From: Paludibacteraceae bacterium | GTDB lineage: Bacteria; Bacteroidota; Bacteroidia; Bacteroidales; Paludibacteraceae | Length of the DNA stretch: 61,537 nt | Reading direction: 5' to 3' | Assembly (NCBI GenBank): GCA_024401565.1 | Contig: JAKSKU010000013.1 | Location: 1-61,537 of the forward strand | Shown here: positions 32,089 to 40,539 of the stretch, in pieces | Numbering within the stretch: the stretch's first letter is position 1 | How the letters are laid out: each line of letters starts with the position of its first letter | The notes under the pieces: generated by a model | The model's database searches: none | What the model was told of the DNA's origin: nothing | The model's input: the letters and a program-made list of their open reading frames with translations, nothing else | Program-made: the position numbers and the translations under genes

Positions 32089-34002
32089 ATGAAAAAACTT
32101 TTTACATTAGTTTCGACTGCGATGTTCTGCATGCAGTCATTCGCTTTGGATTATTCAAGTAATCCAGTAAGCAACAATTACGTTCAGCAGTGGGGTAAGC
32201 TTAAGTTGGTAGGCAACCAGTTGTCATCTGAGTCGGGCGAGCCTATTCAGCTAAGAGGTTGGTCAACACATGGCTCATGGTTCAAGGGTTGTTATGACGA
32301 CCAGAAGGACTTCGAGAACATGAAGAAGGAAGGTGCTAACATGGCACGTATCGCTATGTACATCAATGAGGGTTCTGGTGTTGACAAGAATTGGGTTAAG
32401 AACTGTATTGACTACACTGCAGCTCTAGGTATGTACTGTATTGTAGACTGGCACATTTTGACTCCAGGTAATCCAAATGCAGGTGATTATAGCGGCTACA
32501 ATGATTTCTTCAACGAAATGGGTTCTTATGTAAAGCAGAAAGGTTACAAGCATGTGATCTGGGAGATCTGTAATGAGCCTAACGAGGATAAGGATGGAGC
32601 TCCAGCAGCGTTCCACAAGGTATGGGATTGGGTTAAGAAATACGCAGCAAATGTACTTCCAACAATTGCTCAGTACACACCAGATGCTGTAGTTCTAGTA
32701 GGTACACCTCAGTGGGACCAGGATGTGACTGTCGCATTCCAGGATCCACTAGAGATCAAGGACAGCTTCAAGGATTTGCAGTTGATGTACAGCTTCCACC
32801 ACTACGCTGGTGACCAGCAGAGATATCTTGGTATCATGTCTGGTGCTGCTGCATTCGTTCCTGTATTCATTAGCGAGTGGGGTCTTTCAAGCCACACAGG
32901 AGATTCTGGTTGCGATACAAAGGCAGGAGACCATATGTTACAGGTTGCTAACGGACAGAACCTTGGTGGCCAGATCATCAGCTGGGCTAACTGGAGCTGG
33001 GCAGATAAGGGTGAGTCATCTGGTACATTTACAGGTGGTGGTTATGGCAACTTGAGCTTCTCTCAGGCAGGTAACTACATCAGAGAGAATTTGAAGAAGG
33101 GTGATAACTGGAAGAAGTGTGAGTCTACTCCATACGAGTCGGCACAGGTGTTTGATGGCAAGGAAGATTTCATCCTTGATCTTGGTGCGTACGACAAGGG
33201 TGGTCAGGACAACGCTTACTTCGATTACGATGAGGATTGGGCATGTCCTGGAAATGACATCAATAATACAAAGCCTTGTAACGCAGGTGACGCTGGTACA
33301 CAGGATAACTTCCGTCCAGGTGAGTTCTTCGATATCGGCTACTCTTCAAAGGATAAGTCAACAGCTTATAAGACTTTGGGTTACATCGGAAACGGTGAGT
33401 GGGTAACTTACACAATCGATGTTAAGAGAGCAGGTGACTACGAGTTTGAGGTATACGCTTGCGACCACAAGGATTACAACACATTCGCTATCGCTGTAGA
33501 CGGTAAGCCAGGTTTGGTTACAGCTGATGGAGAGGATACTCGTTACCAGGCTTTGTATTTGCAGACTTGTAAGGGTGGTGATGAGAATGGTGACTACAAC
33601 GTTTGGGATTGGGTTACTCCATACAACGCTTACAATAAGAATATTAAGTATAAGTTGCATTTCGCTGAGGCTGGTGAGCACAAGCTTTCTTTTGCTTTCT
33701 TGACTTCATTCTCAGGTATGGGTTCATTCAAGATCAAGGGCAACCCTAACTTCCAGTCTACTGAGGATTACGCAAGCGTTGCAGCTCCTGTGATCGCTCC
33801 AAACCCAACAGACGGCGTATTCAACGTGTCTGTATCAGAGAACTCAACAGTTAAGGTTGTTAACTCACTTGGTGCTGTGGTTTACTCTCAGGAGGTTGAG
33901 GCTAACTCAACTGCAACAATCGAGTTGAATGCAGCTGGTGTTTACTTCGTATCTGTAGTAAGCAACTCATTTGCAACAACAGAGAAGTTGATTGTTAAGT
34001 AA
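32089..34002 (+). CDS. Secreted GH5 endoglucanase with a CBM-like domain and T9SS tail
   Basis: A 637-aa secreted glycoside hydrolase. Signal peptide to about residue 19 (MQSFA-L). GH5 catalytic domain about 30-335, with RGWSTHG, IVDWHI, the acid/base Glu163 in EICNEP, SFHHYAG and the nucleophile Glu263 in FISEWG. Residues about 355-550 form a beta-sandwich resembling CBM6-type modules. The last 80 residues are a T9SS type A tail (APNPTDGVFNVSVSE, NSLGAVVYSQEVE, AGVYFVSVV). It should cut beta-1,4-glucans outside the cell. Codon use is as biased as in nqr and serS, which suggests high expression. Confidence 0.93.
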   Translation: MKKLFTLVSTAMFCMQSFALDYSSNPVSNNYVQQWGKLKLVGNQLSSESGEPIQLRGWSTHGSWFKGCYDDQKDFENMKKEGANMARIAMYINEGSGVDKNWVKNCIDYTAALGMYCIVDWHILTPGNPNAGDYSGYNDFFNEMGSYVKQKGYKHVIWEICNEPNEDKDGAPAAFHKVWDWVKKYAANVLPTIAQYTPDAVVLVGTPQWDQDVTVAFQDPLEIKDSFKDLQLMYSFHHYAGDQQRYLGIMSGAAAFVPVFISEWGLSSHTGDSGCDTKAGDHMLQVANGQNLGGQIISWANWSWADKGESSGTFTGGGYGNLSFSQAGNYIRENLKKGDNWKKCESTPYESAQVFDGKEDFILDLGAYDKGGQDNAYFDYDEDWACPGNDINNTKPCNAGDAGTQDNFRPGEFFDIGYSSKDKSTAYKTLGYIGNGEWVTYTIDVKRAGDYEFEVYACDHKDYNTFAIAVDGKPGLVTADGEDTRYQALYLQTCKGGDENGDYNVWDWVTPYNAYNKNIKYKLHFAEAGEHKLSFAFLTSFSGMGSFKIKGNPNFQSTEDYASVAAPVIAPNPTDGVFNVSVSENSTVKVVNSLGAVVYSQEVEANSTATIELNAAGVYFVSVVSNSFATTEKLIVK

Positions 34003-34030
34003 TAGTCTTATTTGACTGATATAATTCAGC

Positions 34031-34060
34031 AGCCAAAACTGGTTTATGCCGGTTTTGGCT
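34031..34060 (+). terminator. Hairpin after the GH5 gene (weak terminator)
   Basis: AGCCAAAACTGG and CCGGTTTTGGCT form a perfect 12-bp stem with a 6-nt loop. There is no strong T-run, so some read-through into the next gene is likely. Confidence 0.6.
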
Positions 34061-34088
34061 GTGCTTATAAAATAATAATTAGTGGTTT

Positions 34089-35519
34089 ATGAAAAAACTT
34101 ATTCTATTTCTTGTTTCTGCATTGACTTCATTGTCTGCGTTCGCAGAACTTGACTACGACAACGCTTACTGGGTTGTTAAGGATGGAAAAATGACTAAGA
34201 ACGTCTCTTATGTGCCATACGATGATCTCGGTAAAAAAGTGCCTAGTGAAATGTTTGATACAACTGTTGCTGGGGAGAACGTTGTGGTTTATAAGCAGTT
34301 GTCTCGTCATTATTTGGATGTTCGTTTGAAGTTTAATCCAGATAAACCGTTGAATTTGGCTGAGAACTATGTCATGGTTTTCGAGTACAAAATTCCTGAC
34401 TCTCATTCTGAGGTGAATTTGATTAAAGAAGGTAACAAGCCATTGTGGATCATCGGACTTTCTGAGACAGAGGCAAGCTTGGATAAGATTAACTGCACTA
34501 AGAGTGAGGCTTATAGCATGGTTGACGCTAAATGGGGCGTTACAGGCGAGTGGGTTAATGTAACAAAGTATATTTTCTCTCATCCATCAGTTACAACACT
34601 TGAGGGTATCATTGTATCATATGCTCGTGAGTATTTGGAGGGTGACATGTCTGAATTCCCATATATCAAGAATTTGGGATTCGTTCCTATGAAGGAAGGC
34701 AAGCCATTCTACGCTGAGAGTTTCGACGGTATTGGTCTAGGTGAGTTCTACTTTGAGACTAATGACGTCTCAGATATTTATCCTAATGGAACAAACACAG
34801 ATTTTGAGCCTAAATTCATAGGTGGTGTAAATGGTGTGGTTACTCCGGAGTATGCTAGTTATTGTGACGATAATGCCATCCCTGCTTTGGCTGCGTTCAG
34901 AGACTTCCGTAAGCTCTACGAAAGAGACCAGGATGGTTCTGGATATATCGATGACGAACAGCTACATGGATTGCAGGTTGAGACAAACCGTGACTCTATC
35001 GTGTTCCCAGGTATCCAGATTCCAGAGAAGACAGAGAAATTCTATTCAAAGATGCTTATCAAGAAGCACAAGAACGAGAAGAATTACTGGAAGGATGCAG
35101 AAGATTTCTCTTCAGGGGATATTCCTATCATGCTTTTGTTCAACACAGGTGAGTACGTAGATTTGGCAAAGGATACAATCAAGCCAATCTGGACTGTGTT
35201 TGAGAGCGAGGTTGAGGTTCCTGCTGGAGCAACATCATTTGATTTGATCTATAAGCCAGGTTTGGCTGGTTATTTGGTTGATGATGTCTTCTTCTCTGCT
35301 TTCTCTTTGGGTGATGTAAAGTATGAGAACATCGCTAACGATGCGTTTGATTTCGTAGCATACTTCGATGAGGCTGGTTCTCTTGTTGTAGAGAATGCTG
35401 ATCTTGTTGGTGTGTATAATATGAATGGCGCTGTGGCTACTAGCAATGACAAGGCTGTGGCTGTAGTGGTAAAGAACGCAGAGGGTAAGATAGCGTCTAA
35501 ACTTTTGATCAGAAAGTAA
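34089..35519 (+). CDS. Exported protein of unknown function
   Basis: A 476-aa protein I do not recognise. The signal peptide is clear (LFLVSALTSLSAFA, cleavage near 19). The rest is beta-rich with many Asp, Glu, Tyr and Trp, like a jelly-roll or carbohydrate-binding protein. Residues about 280-292 read DQDGSGYIDDEQ, close to an EF-hand loop but with the final Glu shifted one place. The C-terminus (ENADLVGVYNMNGAVATS to KIASKLLIRK) resembles a degenerate T9SS tail. With no promoter seen and only a hairpin between, it is probably co-transcribed with the GH5 endoglucanase and may aid polysaccharide binding. Function is inference from context. Confidence 0.75.
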   Translation: MKKLILFLVSALTSLSAFAELDYDNAYWVVKDGKMTKNVSYVPYDDLGKKVPSEMFDTTVAGENVVVYKQLSRHYLDVRLKFNPDKPLNLAENYVMVFEYKIPDSHSEVNLIKEGNKPLWIIGLSETEASLDKINCTKSEAYSMVDAKWGVTGEWVNVTKYIFSHPSVTTLEGIIVSYAREYLEGDMSEFPYIKNLGFVPMKEGKPFYAESFDGIGLGEFYFETNDVSDIYPNGTNTDFEPKFIGGVNGVVTPEYASYCDDNAIPALAAFRDFRKLYERDQDGSGYIDDEQLHGLQVETNRDSIVFPGIQIPEKTEKFYSKMLIKKHKNEKNYWKDAEDFSSGDIPIMLLFNTGEYVDLAKDTIKPIWTVFESEVEVPAGATSFDLIYKPGLAGYLVDDVFFSAFSLGDVKYENIANDAFDFVAYFDEAGSLVVENADLVGVYNMNGAVATSNDKAVAVVVKNAEGKIASKLLIRK

Positions 35520-35555
35520 TTTGATACGTTTACGACAACGTTGATAATGATATAA

Positions 35556-35587
35556 GGGCCGATTCCTGATGGAGTCGGCCTTTTTTT
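35556..35587 (+). terminator. Terminator after the exported unknown gene
   Basis: GGCCGA (35557-35562) and TCGGCC (35575-35580) pair, followed by seven T residues. Confidence 0.88.
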
Positions 35588-35620
35588 ATGGAGACGCTGA
35601 TGATAACGATAAATAGAAAT

Positions 35621-35634
35621 GGAGATTATATAGC
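35621..35634. repeat. Solo MITE end
   Basis: GGAGATTATATAGC is identical to the outer 14 bp of the MITE right end, with no other part of the element present. It lies 6 nt upstream of the riboswitch promoter. Confidence 0.45.
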
Positions 35635-35640
35635 TCTTTC

Positions 35641-35671
35641 TTGTGATTCTTTCTGAAAAAGTATAATTTTG
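35641..35671 (+). promoter_or_regulatory. Promoter of the B12 operon
   Basis: TTG at 35641-35643, a 20-nt spacer, TAATTTTG at 35664-35671. Transcription would begin near 35678, at the 5' edge of the riboswitch. Confidence 0.65.
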
Positions 35672-35679
35672 CGCCCAGA

Positions 35680-35846
35680 TTTGGTAACATGACAATTGCG
35701 TCATGCTCAAGGGAATCAGGTGTAAGACCTGAGCTGTTCCTGCAGCTGTGACCCCCGTAGAAAGGGAGGCGACAAAAAATGTCACTGACACAACGGTGTT
35801 GGGAAGACGTCGACTCTGGGGAAGCCAGAATACCTGCCACGTCTAA
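35680..35846 (+). promoter_or_regulatory. Cobalamin riboswitch
   Basis: The conserved blocks of the cobalamin riboswitch appear in order: GGGAATCAGGTGTAAGACC, a GCTGTTCCTGCAGCTGTG segment, CCCCCGTAG, the GTCACTG core, GGTGTTGGGAAGACG, and the closing GAAGCCAGAATACCTGCC near 35821-35838. It ends about 40 nt before the first receptor start. Binding of adenosylcobalamin should switch the whole locus off, probably by blocking translation initiation, as no terminator follows. It controls both uptake and synthesis genes downstream. Confidence 0.95.
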
Positions 35847-35886
35847 TTAAGTGATAACAAACTCCCAGGATAGGGGTCATCTACTT

Positions 35887-38094
35887 ATGCAATCATATTT
35901 TAGTTTAGCACATATTGCCCTAGTGGGCTTGGTGTGTCATGCTCCTTTGTGTCTGTTTGCGAAGGAGATGCACGGGTATGGACAGATCCTTGATAAAGAT
36001 TCTGTCCTAAGTGAGGTTGTGATTACCGGTACAGGCACGGAGCGTCTGCTGAAGAATGCTCCTGTCCAAACTGAGGTGATCACACGTAAAATGCTTGATA
36101 GTTACGGTGGTAAATCTATTGAGGATATCCTTGGTGGACTTACTGCCTCTTTTGCTTTCGACCAAGGTGACATGGGTAGCCAGATGCAATTGAATGGCCT
36201 TGGCAACAATTATATCCTTATCCTTATTGATGGCAAACGTATCCATGGCGACGTGGGTGGTGAGAATGACCTTGGCTTGATTGATCCCCACAATATTGAA
36301 CGTATTGAGATTGTGAAAGGGGCACAGTCTGCTTTATATGGCAGTGATGCTATGGCTGGCGTGATCAATATCATCACTAAAAAGCGTGATAATGAAGGTC
36401 TGCAGTTGGAAAATACTACCAGATATGGCATGCACAATGATTTGCGTCAGCATAATGGAATAAACATCGGTATTGGTAAAGTCACTAGCTATACAAATTT
36501 CCAGTTGCAACATACTGATGGTTGGCAGAATACGGCGAGACAATTTGCAGAGGGTAAAATTTTGGAGGATACTCGCACTAAGACTGTCAATGAATATACG
36601 AATTGGCAGATTGCTGAACGTTTGATTTACAATCCAAATAAAAATACAGAACTGTACGCCGACGGTTCATTCTACACTAAGACAATCTTCCGTCCTACTG
36701 ATGGCAAATATCCAAGTTGCGACGTCTATACCTACAATCTTATGTATCGAAATGCTAGTGCATCGTTGGGTGGAAAGTGGACTCTAGATGAAAAGAAAAA
36801 GGATATTTTGAGTGTCGATGTCGATTGGAATCTTCATGACTATTATTACAAGTATACTGCTCGTACGTATGAGTTTATGAAACTTGAAGGAGAACAGTAC
36901 GGTGATTTGAATGGCGAGTGGTATTCCGTCCCTTTTTATCCTGACCAGACAAATCTTCAGAGTGATCAGCAACGTGTTATGGTTCAAACTAAAGGTGTTT
37001 TCCATCTTCCCAATAAAAACACATTGAACAGTGGTTTGGAGTATCGTTGGGACTATTTGCATGCTCCTTTGAGAACAGTTGAGGGCTCGGCTAGCAACTG
37101 GACTGCGGCTGCCTATGTCCAGGATGAGTTTGATAAAATTGAATGGTTTAATCTTACTGCTGGTCTGCGATTGGTAGTCAACGAAGGTTTTGGCTTCCGT
37201 CTTACCCCAAAGTTGAGTACTATGTTCTCTTTGGGTGACTTCCGTATTCGTCTTGGTTGGAGTCAAGGATTTAAGACACCTACTGTCAAGGAGATGTACT
37301 ACCGTTATCTTCACGTGATGGGAAGCAGTACGATTTTCAATATGGGCAACGTCGAACTTAAGCCGCAGACGAGCAATTATTGGAGTTTGTCTGGTGAATA
37401 TCGAGGAAAGGCAGTCACTGTTTCGCTTACAGGATATATTAATCGTCTTGATAACATGATCGCTCTTGTGAATGTCCCTGTAGAGGAGATTCCTTCGGAT
37501 GTGCAGATGGCTTATATGGGAGACGGTAGTGGAAAGGTTCAGGCTCGTATGTATAGGAATATGGAAGATGCGATGACGTGGGGTGAAGACATCGACGTCG
37601 CATATAAGATCAATAAGGATTTTACGCTTAAAACATCTTATAGCTATCTCGACACTAAAGCTCATCAATATGATTCTGACCACGACAAAATGAAAGAGGT
37701 GATTATCGATGGAATGGCTCACCATAAATGGAGTGCGTCGGCTATATACTCCCATAAATTCAACGCTAAATACAAATTGGGGTTAAATCTCAGTGCTCGT
37801 GGTAGTAGCACACGTTACTATGAGAACAATGGAAATGGAAAGCCATTTGGTCTGTGTCGATTGAACACTACCCATGATTTTGGCAAAGAGAGTTCTAAGT
37901 TGGCTTATCGTGCTGAGTTAGGAGTGGATAACATATTCAACTATGTTGATCGGACGATGCATCCGTACCATCTGGGTTCAAAAAGTCCGGGTACGACAGT
38001 TTTTGCAGGTCTGAACATTCGTTTCAAGCAAGGAAAAAAATTAAAAACATATAATTCAAAAATTTCAAAAAATAATAACGAAAATGAAGATTAA
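35887..38094 (+). CDS. btuB: TonB-dependent cobalamin receptor, BtuB-like (first copy)
   Basis: A 735-aa outer-membrane receptor behind the riboswitch. Signal segment about 1-25, then a plug domain opening with LSEVVITGTGTERLLKNAPVQ and holding GKRIHGDV and ERIEIVKGAQSALYGSDAMAGVINI, then a 22-strand-type barrel ending in FAGLNIRFKQGK and a basic tail. It should bind cobalamin or a corrinoid with high affinity and import it with TonB energy. The ATG at 35887 is used rather than an in-frame GTG at 35851, which lies too close to the riboswitch. It overlaps the next gene by 11 nt. Confidence 0.9.
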   Translation: MQSYFSLAHIALVGLVCHAPLCLFAKEMHGYGQILDKDSVLSEVVITGTGTERLLKNAPVQTEVITRKMLDSYGGKSIEDILGGLTASFAFDQGDMGSQMQLNGLGNNYILILIDGKRIHGDVGGENDLGLIDPHNIERIEIVKGAQSALYGSDAMAGVINIITKKRDNEGLQLENTTRYGMHNDLRQHNGINIGIGKVTSYTNFQLQHTDGWQNTARQFAEGKILEDTRTKTVNEYTNWQIAERLIYNPNKNTELYADGSFYTKTIFRPTDGKYPSCDVYTYNLMYRNASASLGGKWTLDEKKKDILSVDVDWNLHDYYYKYTARTYEFMKLEGEQYGDLNGEWYSVPFYPDQTNLQSDQQRVMVQTKGVFHLPNKNTLNSGLEYRWDYLHAPLRTVEGSASNWTAAAYVQDEFDKIEWFNLTAGLRLVVNEGFGFRLTPKLSTMFSLGDFRIRLGWSQGFKTPTVKEMYYRYLHVMGSSTIFNMGNVELKPQTSNYWSLSGEYRGKAVTVSLTGYINRLDNMIALVNVPVEEIPSDVQMAYMGDGSGKVQARMYRNMEDAMTWGEDIDVAYKINKDFTLKTSYSYLDTKAHQYDSDHDKMKEVIIDGMAHHKWSASAIYSHKFNAKYKLGLNLSARGSSTRYYENNGNGKPFGLCRLNTTHDFGKESSKLAYRAELGVDNIFNYVDRTMHPYHLGSKSPGTTVFAGLNIRFKQGKKLKTYNSKISKNNNENED

Positions 38095-39187
38095 ATTTTT
38101 CATTATGATGGCTGTACTTGCCGCAGCATCAGTTTTCACATCTTGTGATGATGAGGATGAAAGTGCAAAGAACATCGTTTCTGAGTACGAGGTAAACGAC
38201 AAGGTTGTTGCTGAACAGAAAACAAAGTCGGGTAAGGATGAGGCTGTCCTATTGGTGGCATTCGGTTCGACATGGAGCAATTCGTTTGCTGCATTTGATG
38301 CGACAAAGAAGGCTTACGAGGCGGCGTTCCCTAATGCCGACGTTTATGTCTGCTTCTCATCAGACATCTGTATCAATCGTGCAAGTGCAGGAGAGAACGG
38401 TGAGGCTCGCGACTACTATGAGCCACGTTATTTGCTTCACGCTATCGGAGCTGCTAAGTATGCAAAGATCTATGTCCAGTCTTTACAGGTTATCCCAGGT
38501 GAGGAGTTTGCTAACGTTGTGGCTTGTGTGAAGAAGTTCATGAACAATGGTTACATCGCGTCTGCACATCTTGATGATGTCTATTTGGCAAAGTTGGATG
38601 CTGACAAAGCTATCTTCTTGGGTATGCCTTTGCTTAACACATTCGAAGGTGATGGCAATGATGTGGATGAGGTAGCAAAACAGTTGAATGATGTTTGCAA
38701 GGATGAGGTTGCTAAGGGTGTTGTCGCTTTCATGGGTCACGGTAATCCTGATAGCTATGATGCATTCAAGGCAAATGTCCGCTACACTCAGTTGCAGACA
38801 GCTCTACAGAAGTATAGCGACAACTACTTTGTAGGAACAGTTGATGCTCCAAACACATACAAGTATGATGTTCATGAGAATATGAAGAGTGCAGGCAAGA
38901 CATCTGGTGATATTTACCTTCACTGTTTGATGTCAATTGCTGGAGACCACGCTCACAATGACATGGCAGGTCAGGGAGATGAGTATTGGGGCAATGAAGA
39001 CGGCGAGGATGACAGCTGGTTTGAGTATTTTGCTCACAATGGTTACACTGCAAATGTTCCTCTTGGTGCTAACAATGAGCCATCAGGACTTCTTGAAATC
39101 CCTGGTGTGCTTAACGTATGGATTAATCATACAAAGAATGCTGATTTCTTGGAGGACGCATATCATTCAATGTACCCAGAAGAATAA
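38084..39187 (+). CDS. cbiK: Exported CbiK-type cobalt chelatase-like lipoprotein
   Basis: A 367-aa protein of the CbiK family, which inserts cobalt into sirohydrochlorin in the anaerobic B12 pathway. LLVAFGSTW near 57-65 opens the first chelatase half. His219 in MGHG and His289/His291 in GDHAHND fit the metal and catalytic positions. Unlike cytoplasmic CbiK, it has a lipoprotein signal ending FTSC (Cys21) and an acidic linker, so it acts outside the inner membrane. Related exported proteins in Porphyromonas (IhtB/FetB type) are tied to haem iron. Being translationally coupled to a BtuB-like receptor, it may process incoming tetrapyrroles or corrinoids. Location is clear from sequence; activity is inferred. 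Confidence 0.85.
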   Translation: MKIKFFIMMAVLAAASVFTSCDDEDESAKNIVSEYEVNDKVVAEQKTKSGKDEAVLLVAFGSTWSNSFAAFDATKKAYEAAFPNADVYVCFSSDICINRASAGENGEARDYYEPRYLLHAIGAAKYAKIYVQSLQVIPGEEFANVVACVKKFMNNGYIASAHLDDVYLAKLDADKAIFLGMPLLNTFEGDGNDVDEVAKQLNDVCKDEVAKGVVAFMGHGNPDSYDAFKANVRYTQLQTALQKYSDNYFVGTVDAPNTYKYDVHENMKSAGKTSGDIYLHCLMSIAGDHAHNDMAGQGDEYWGNEDGEDDSWFEYFAHNGYTANVPLGANNEPSGLLEIPGVLNVWINHTKNADFLEDAYHSMYPEE

Positions 39188-39193
39188 AAAAAG

Positions 39194-39336
39194 GGAGATT
39201 ATATAGTAGTTGTCCCAAATGAGGATTGTTAAGGGCCCATGTTTGATTATTTGGCCCTAATCCCTCCATCAAACGCGAGTCTGTAGGACGAGCGTATGAA
39301 AAATAAGCGTGTTTGGACAAATCGTATATAATTGCC
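39194..39336. mobile_element. MITE-like element, copy B (complete, inside the B12 locus)
   Basis: 143 bp, in opposite orientation to copy A. It starts GGAGATTATATAG-tAGTTGTCC and ends with the reverse complement of GGCAATTATATACGA-TTTGTCC. Inner ATGAGGATTG and CTCGTCC-like hairpin blocks are kept. No flanking duplication is seen (left AAAAAAAG, right ATTTAAGA). It is inserted between cbiK and btuF. Confidence 0.85.
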
Positions 39337-39355
39337 ATTTAAGATGTTTAAATCC

Positions 39356-39393
39356 AATAGGGGAGACGGGAATAACACCCGTTCCCCTATTTT
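39356..39393 (+). terminator. Strong hairpin between cbiK and btuF
   Basis: AATAGGGG/CCCCTATT and ACGGG/CCCGT stack into one long stem (39356-39391), then TTTTGAGTTTT. It ends only 12 nt before the btuF start, so it may be a partial terminator, an RNA-stability element, or affect translation. Without it there is no other break in the operon. Confidence 0.6.
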
Positions 39394-39405
39394 GAGTTTT
39401 CTAAA

Positions 39406-40539
39406 ATGAAGAAATATTTACTATTTATTGTTACCGTTTTTAGTTTGTATTCTTGTGTAAATCATAAGGATGCAATGAAAAATTGTACTGCTGACGAACT
39501 TTTTGCTCAGCATGATTCAGTATTGGCTCATAGTGATGAGTATAGTGATACTATTGTGATCAAGTATGCCAAGGGTTTGAAGGTTGATTATAAGGAGGAT
39601 GGTGTCCACGTCTCTATATGCAATCCTGATCCAAATGCGAAAATGAAAAAAACGGAGGAGATTGTGATTTCTAATCCATCAAGCAGATTCATTTGCACTA
39701 CAGCTCTTCAGCTTGGCAATTTCGAAGCATTAGGGCTTGAGGATAAGATAGTTGGTATGAACTCTCTTAAGAATCTCTTTTCTCCAAAAATGAAAGAGCA
39801 GATAAAAAATGGTTCGACGGTGAAGATTGGCAAAGAAGGAAACTTTGACCTTGAGTCTGTAGTCGCATCCAAACCTGATTATATATTTGTTTCAGCCAGC
39901 AAACATGGAGGATTTGAAGTCCTTAAAGATTGCAATATTCCTTTGATTTCTCATCATGGCTACAAGGAGACTGATCCGTTGGGACAGGCTGAGTGGATTA
40001 AATTGATTGGAATTCTTACTGGTGAGACACGTCGTGCAAATGCTGTGTTTGCTGATATCGAAACTAAGTATTTGAAACTAAAAGACGAGGTAGCGGCACA
40101 AAAATCAGACAAATTGCCGACAGTTATCTCTGGTCGACAGATTCGTGACGGATGGTATTTTGTCGGAGGAAAAAGCTATATGGCTCAGATTTTTAGCGAC
40201 GCAGGAACTGAGTATATCATGAAGGATAACTCAGAGTCTGGTGGTGTCACTGAAGATTTCGAGTCGGTTTATGTCAAAGGTTTAAACGCTGATTTCTGGC
40301 AGACTGATGGAGCCCATAGTGGAGAATATACACTTAATGATCTTGCGGCTGAGGATGAGCGTTATGCTACAATGGAGGCGTTCAAGAACAATCAGGTTGT
40401 TTTCTGTAATCTAAGTGAAACTCCATATCGTGAGCTGGGTGGTGTGCAACCTCACTATATTTTGGCTGATTTTGTTAAGGCATTTCATCCTGAACTATTG
40501 CCGACTTATGAACCAAAATACTACAAAATCATTAAGTAA
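39406..40539 (+). CDS. btuF: Cobalamin ABC transporter substrate-binding lipoprotein, BtuF-like
   Basis: A 377-aa periplasmic-binding-protein-type lipoprotein; signal ends LYSC with Cys17 as lipid site. The class III binding fold is shown by RFICTTALQLGNFEALGLEDKIVG, YIFVSASKHGGFEVLKDCNIPLI and NADFWQTDGAHSG. It would deliver corrinoid from the receptor to the BtuC/BtuD permease encoded downstream in the same locus. The start codon follows a strong hairpin by 12 nt. The stop and the next start share one base (TAATG). Confidence 0.85.
   Translation: MKKYLLFIVTVFSLYSCVNHKDAMKNCTADELFAQHDSVLAHSDEYSDTIVIKYAKGLKVDYKEDGVHVSICNPDPNAKMKKTEEIVISNPSSRFICTTALQLGNFEALGLEDKIVGMNSLKNLFSPKMKEQIKNGSTVKIGKEGNFDLESVVASKPDYIFVSASKHGGFEVLKDCNIPLISHHGYKETDPLGQAEWIKLIGILTGETRRANAVFADIETKYLKLKDEVAAQKSDKLPTVISGRQIRDGWYFVGGKSYMAQIFSDAGTEYIMKDNSESGGVTEDFESVYVKGLNADFWQTDGAHSGEYTLNDLAAEDERYATMEAFKNNQVVFCNLSETPYRELGGVQPHYILADFVKAFHPELLPTYEPKYYKIIK

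Noticed and set aside
34031-34060. Strong terminator after the GH5 gene
   Set aside because: The stem is perfect but a T-run is missing, so it is listed only as a weak terminator or hairpin.
36784-37755. 323-aa minus-strand reading frame
   Set aside because: It is antisense to the first BtuB-like receptor; its composition (many His, Ser, Ile) is that of a shadow frame.
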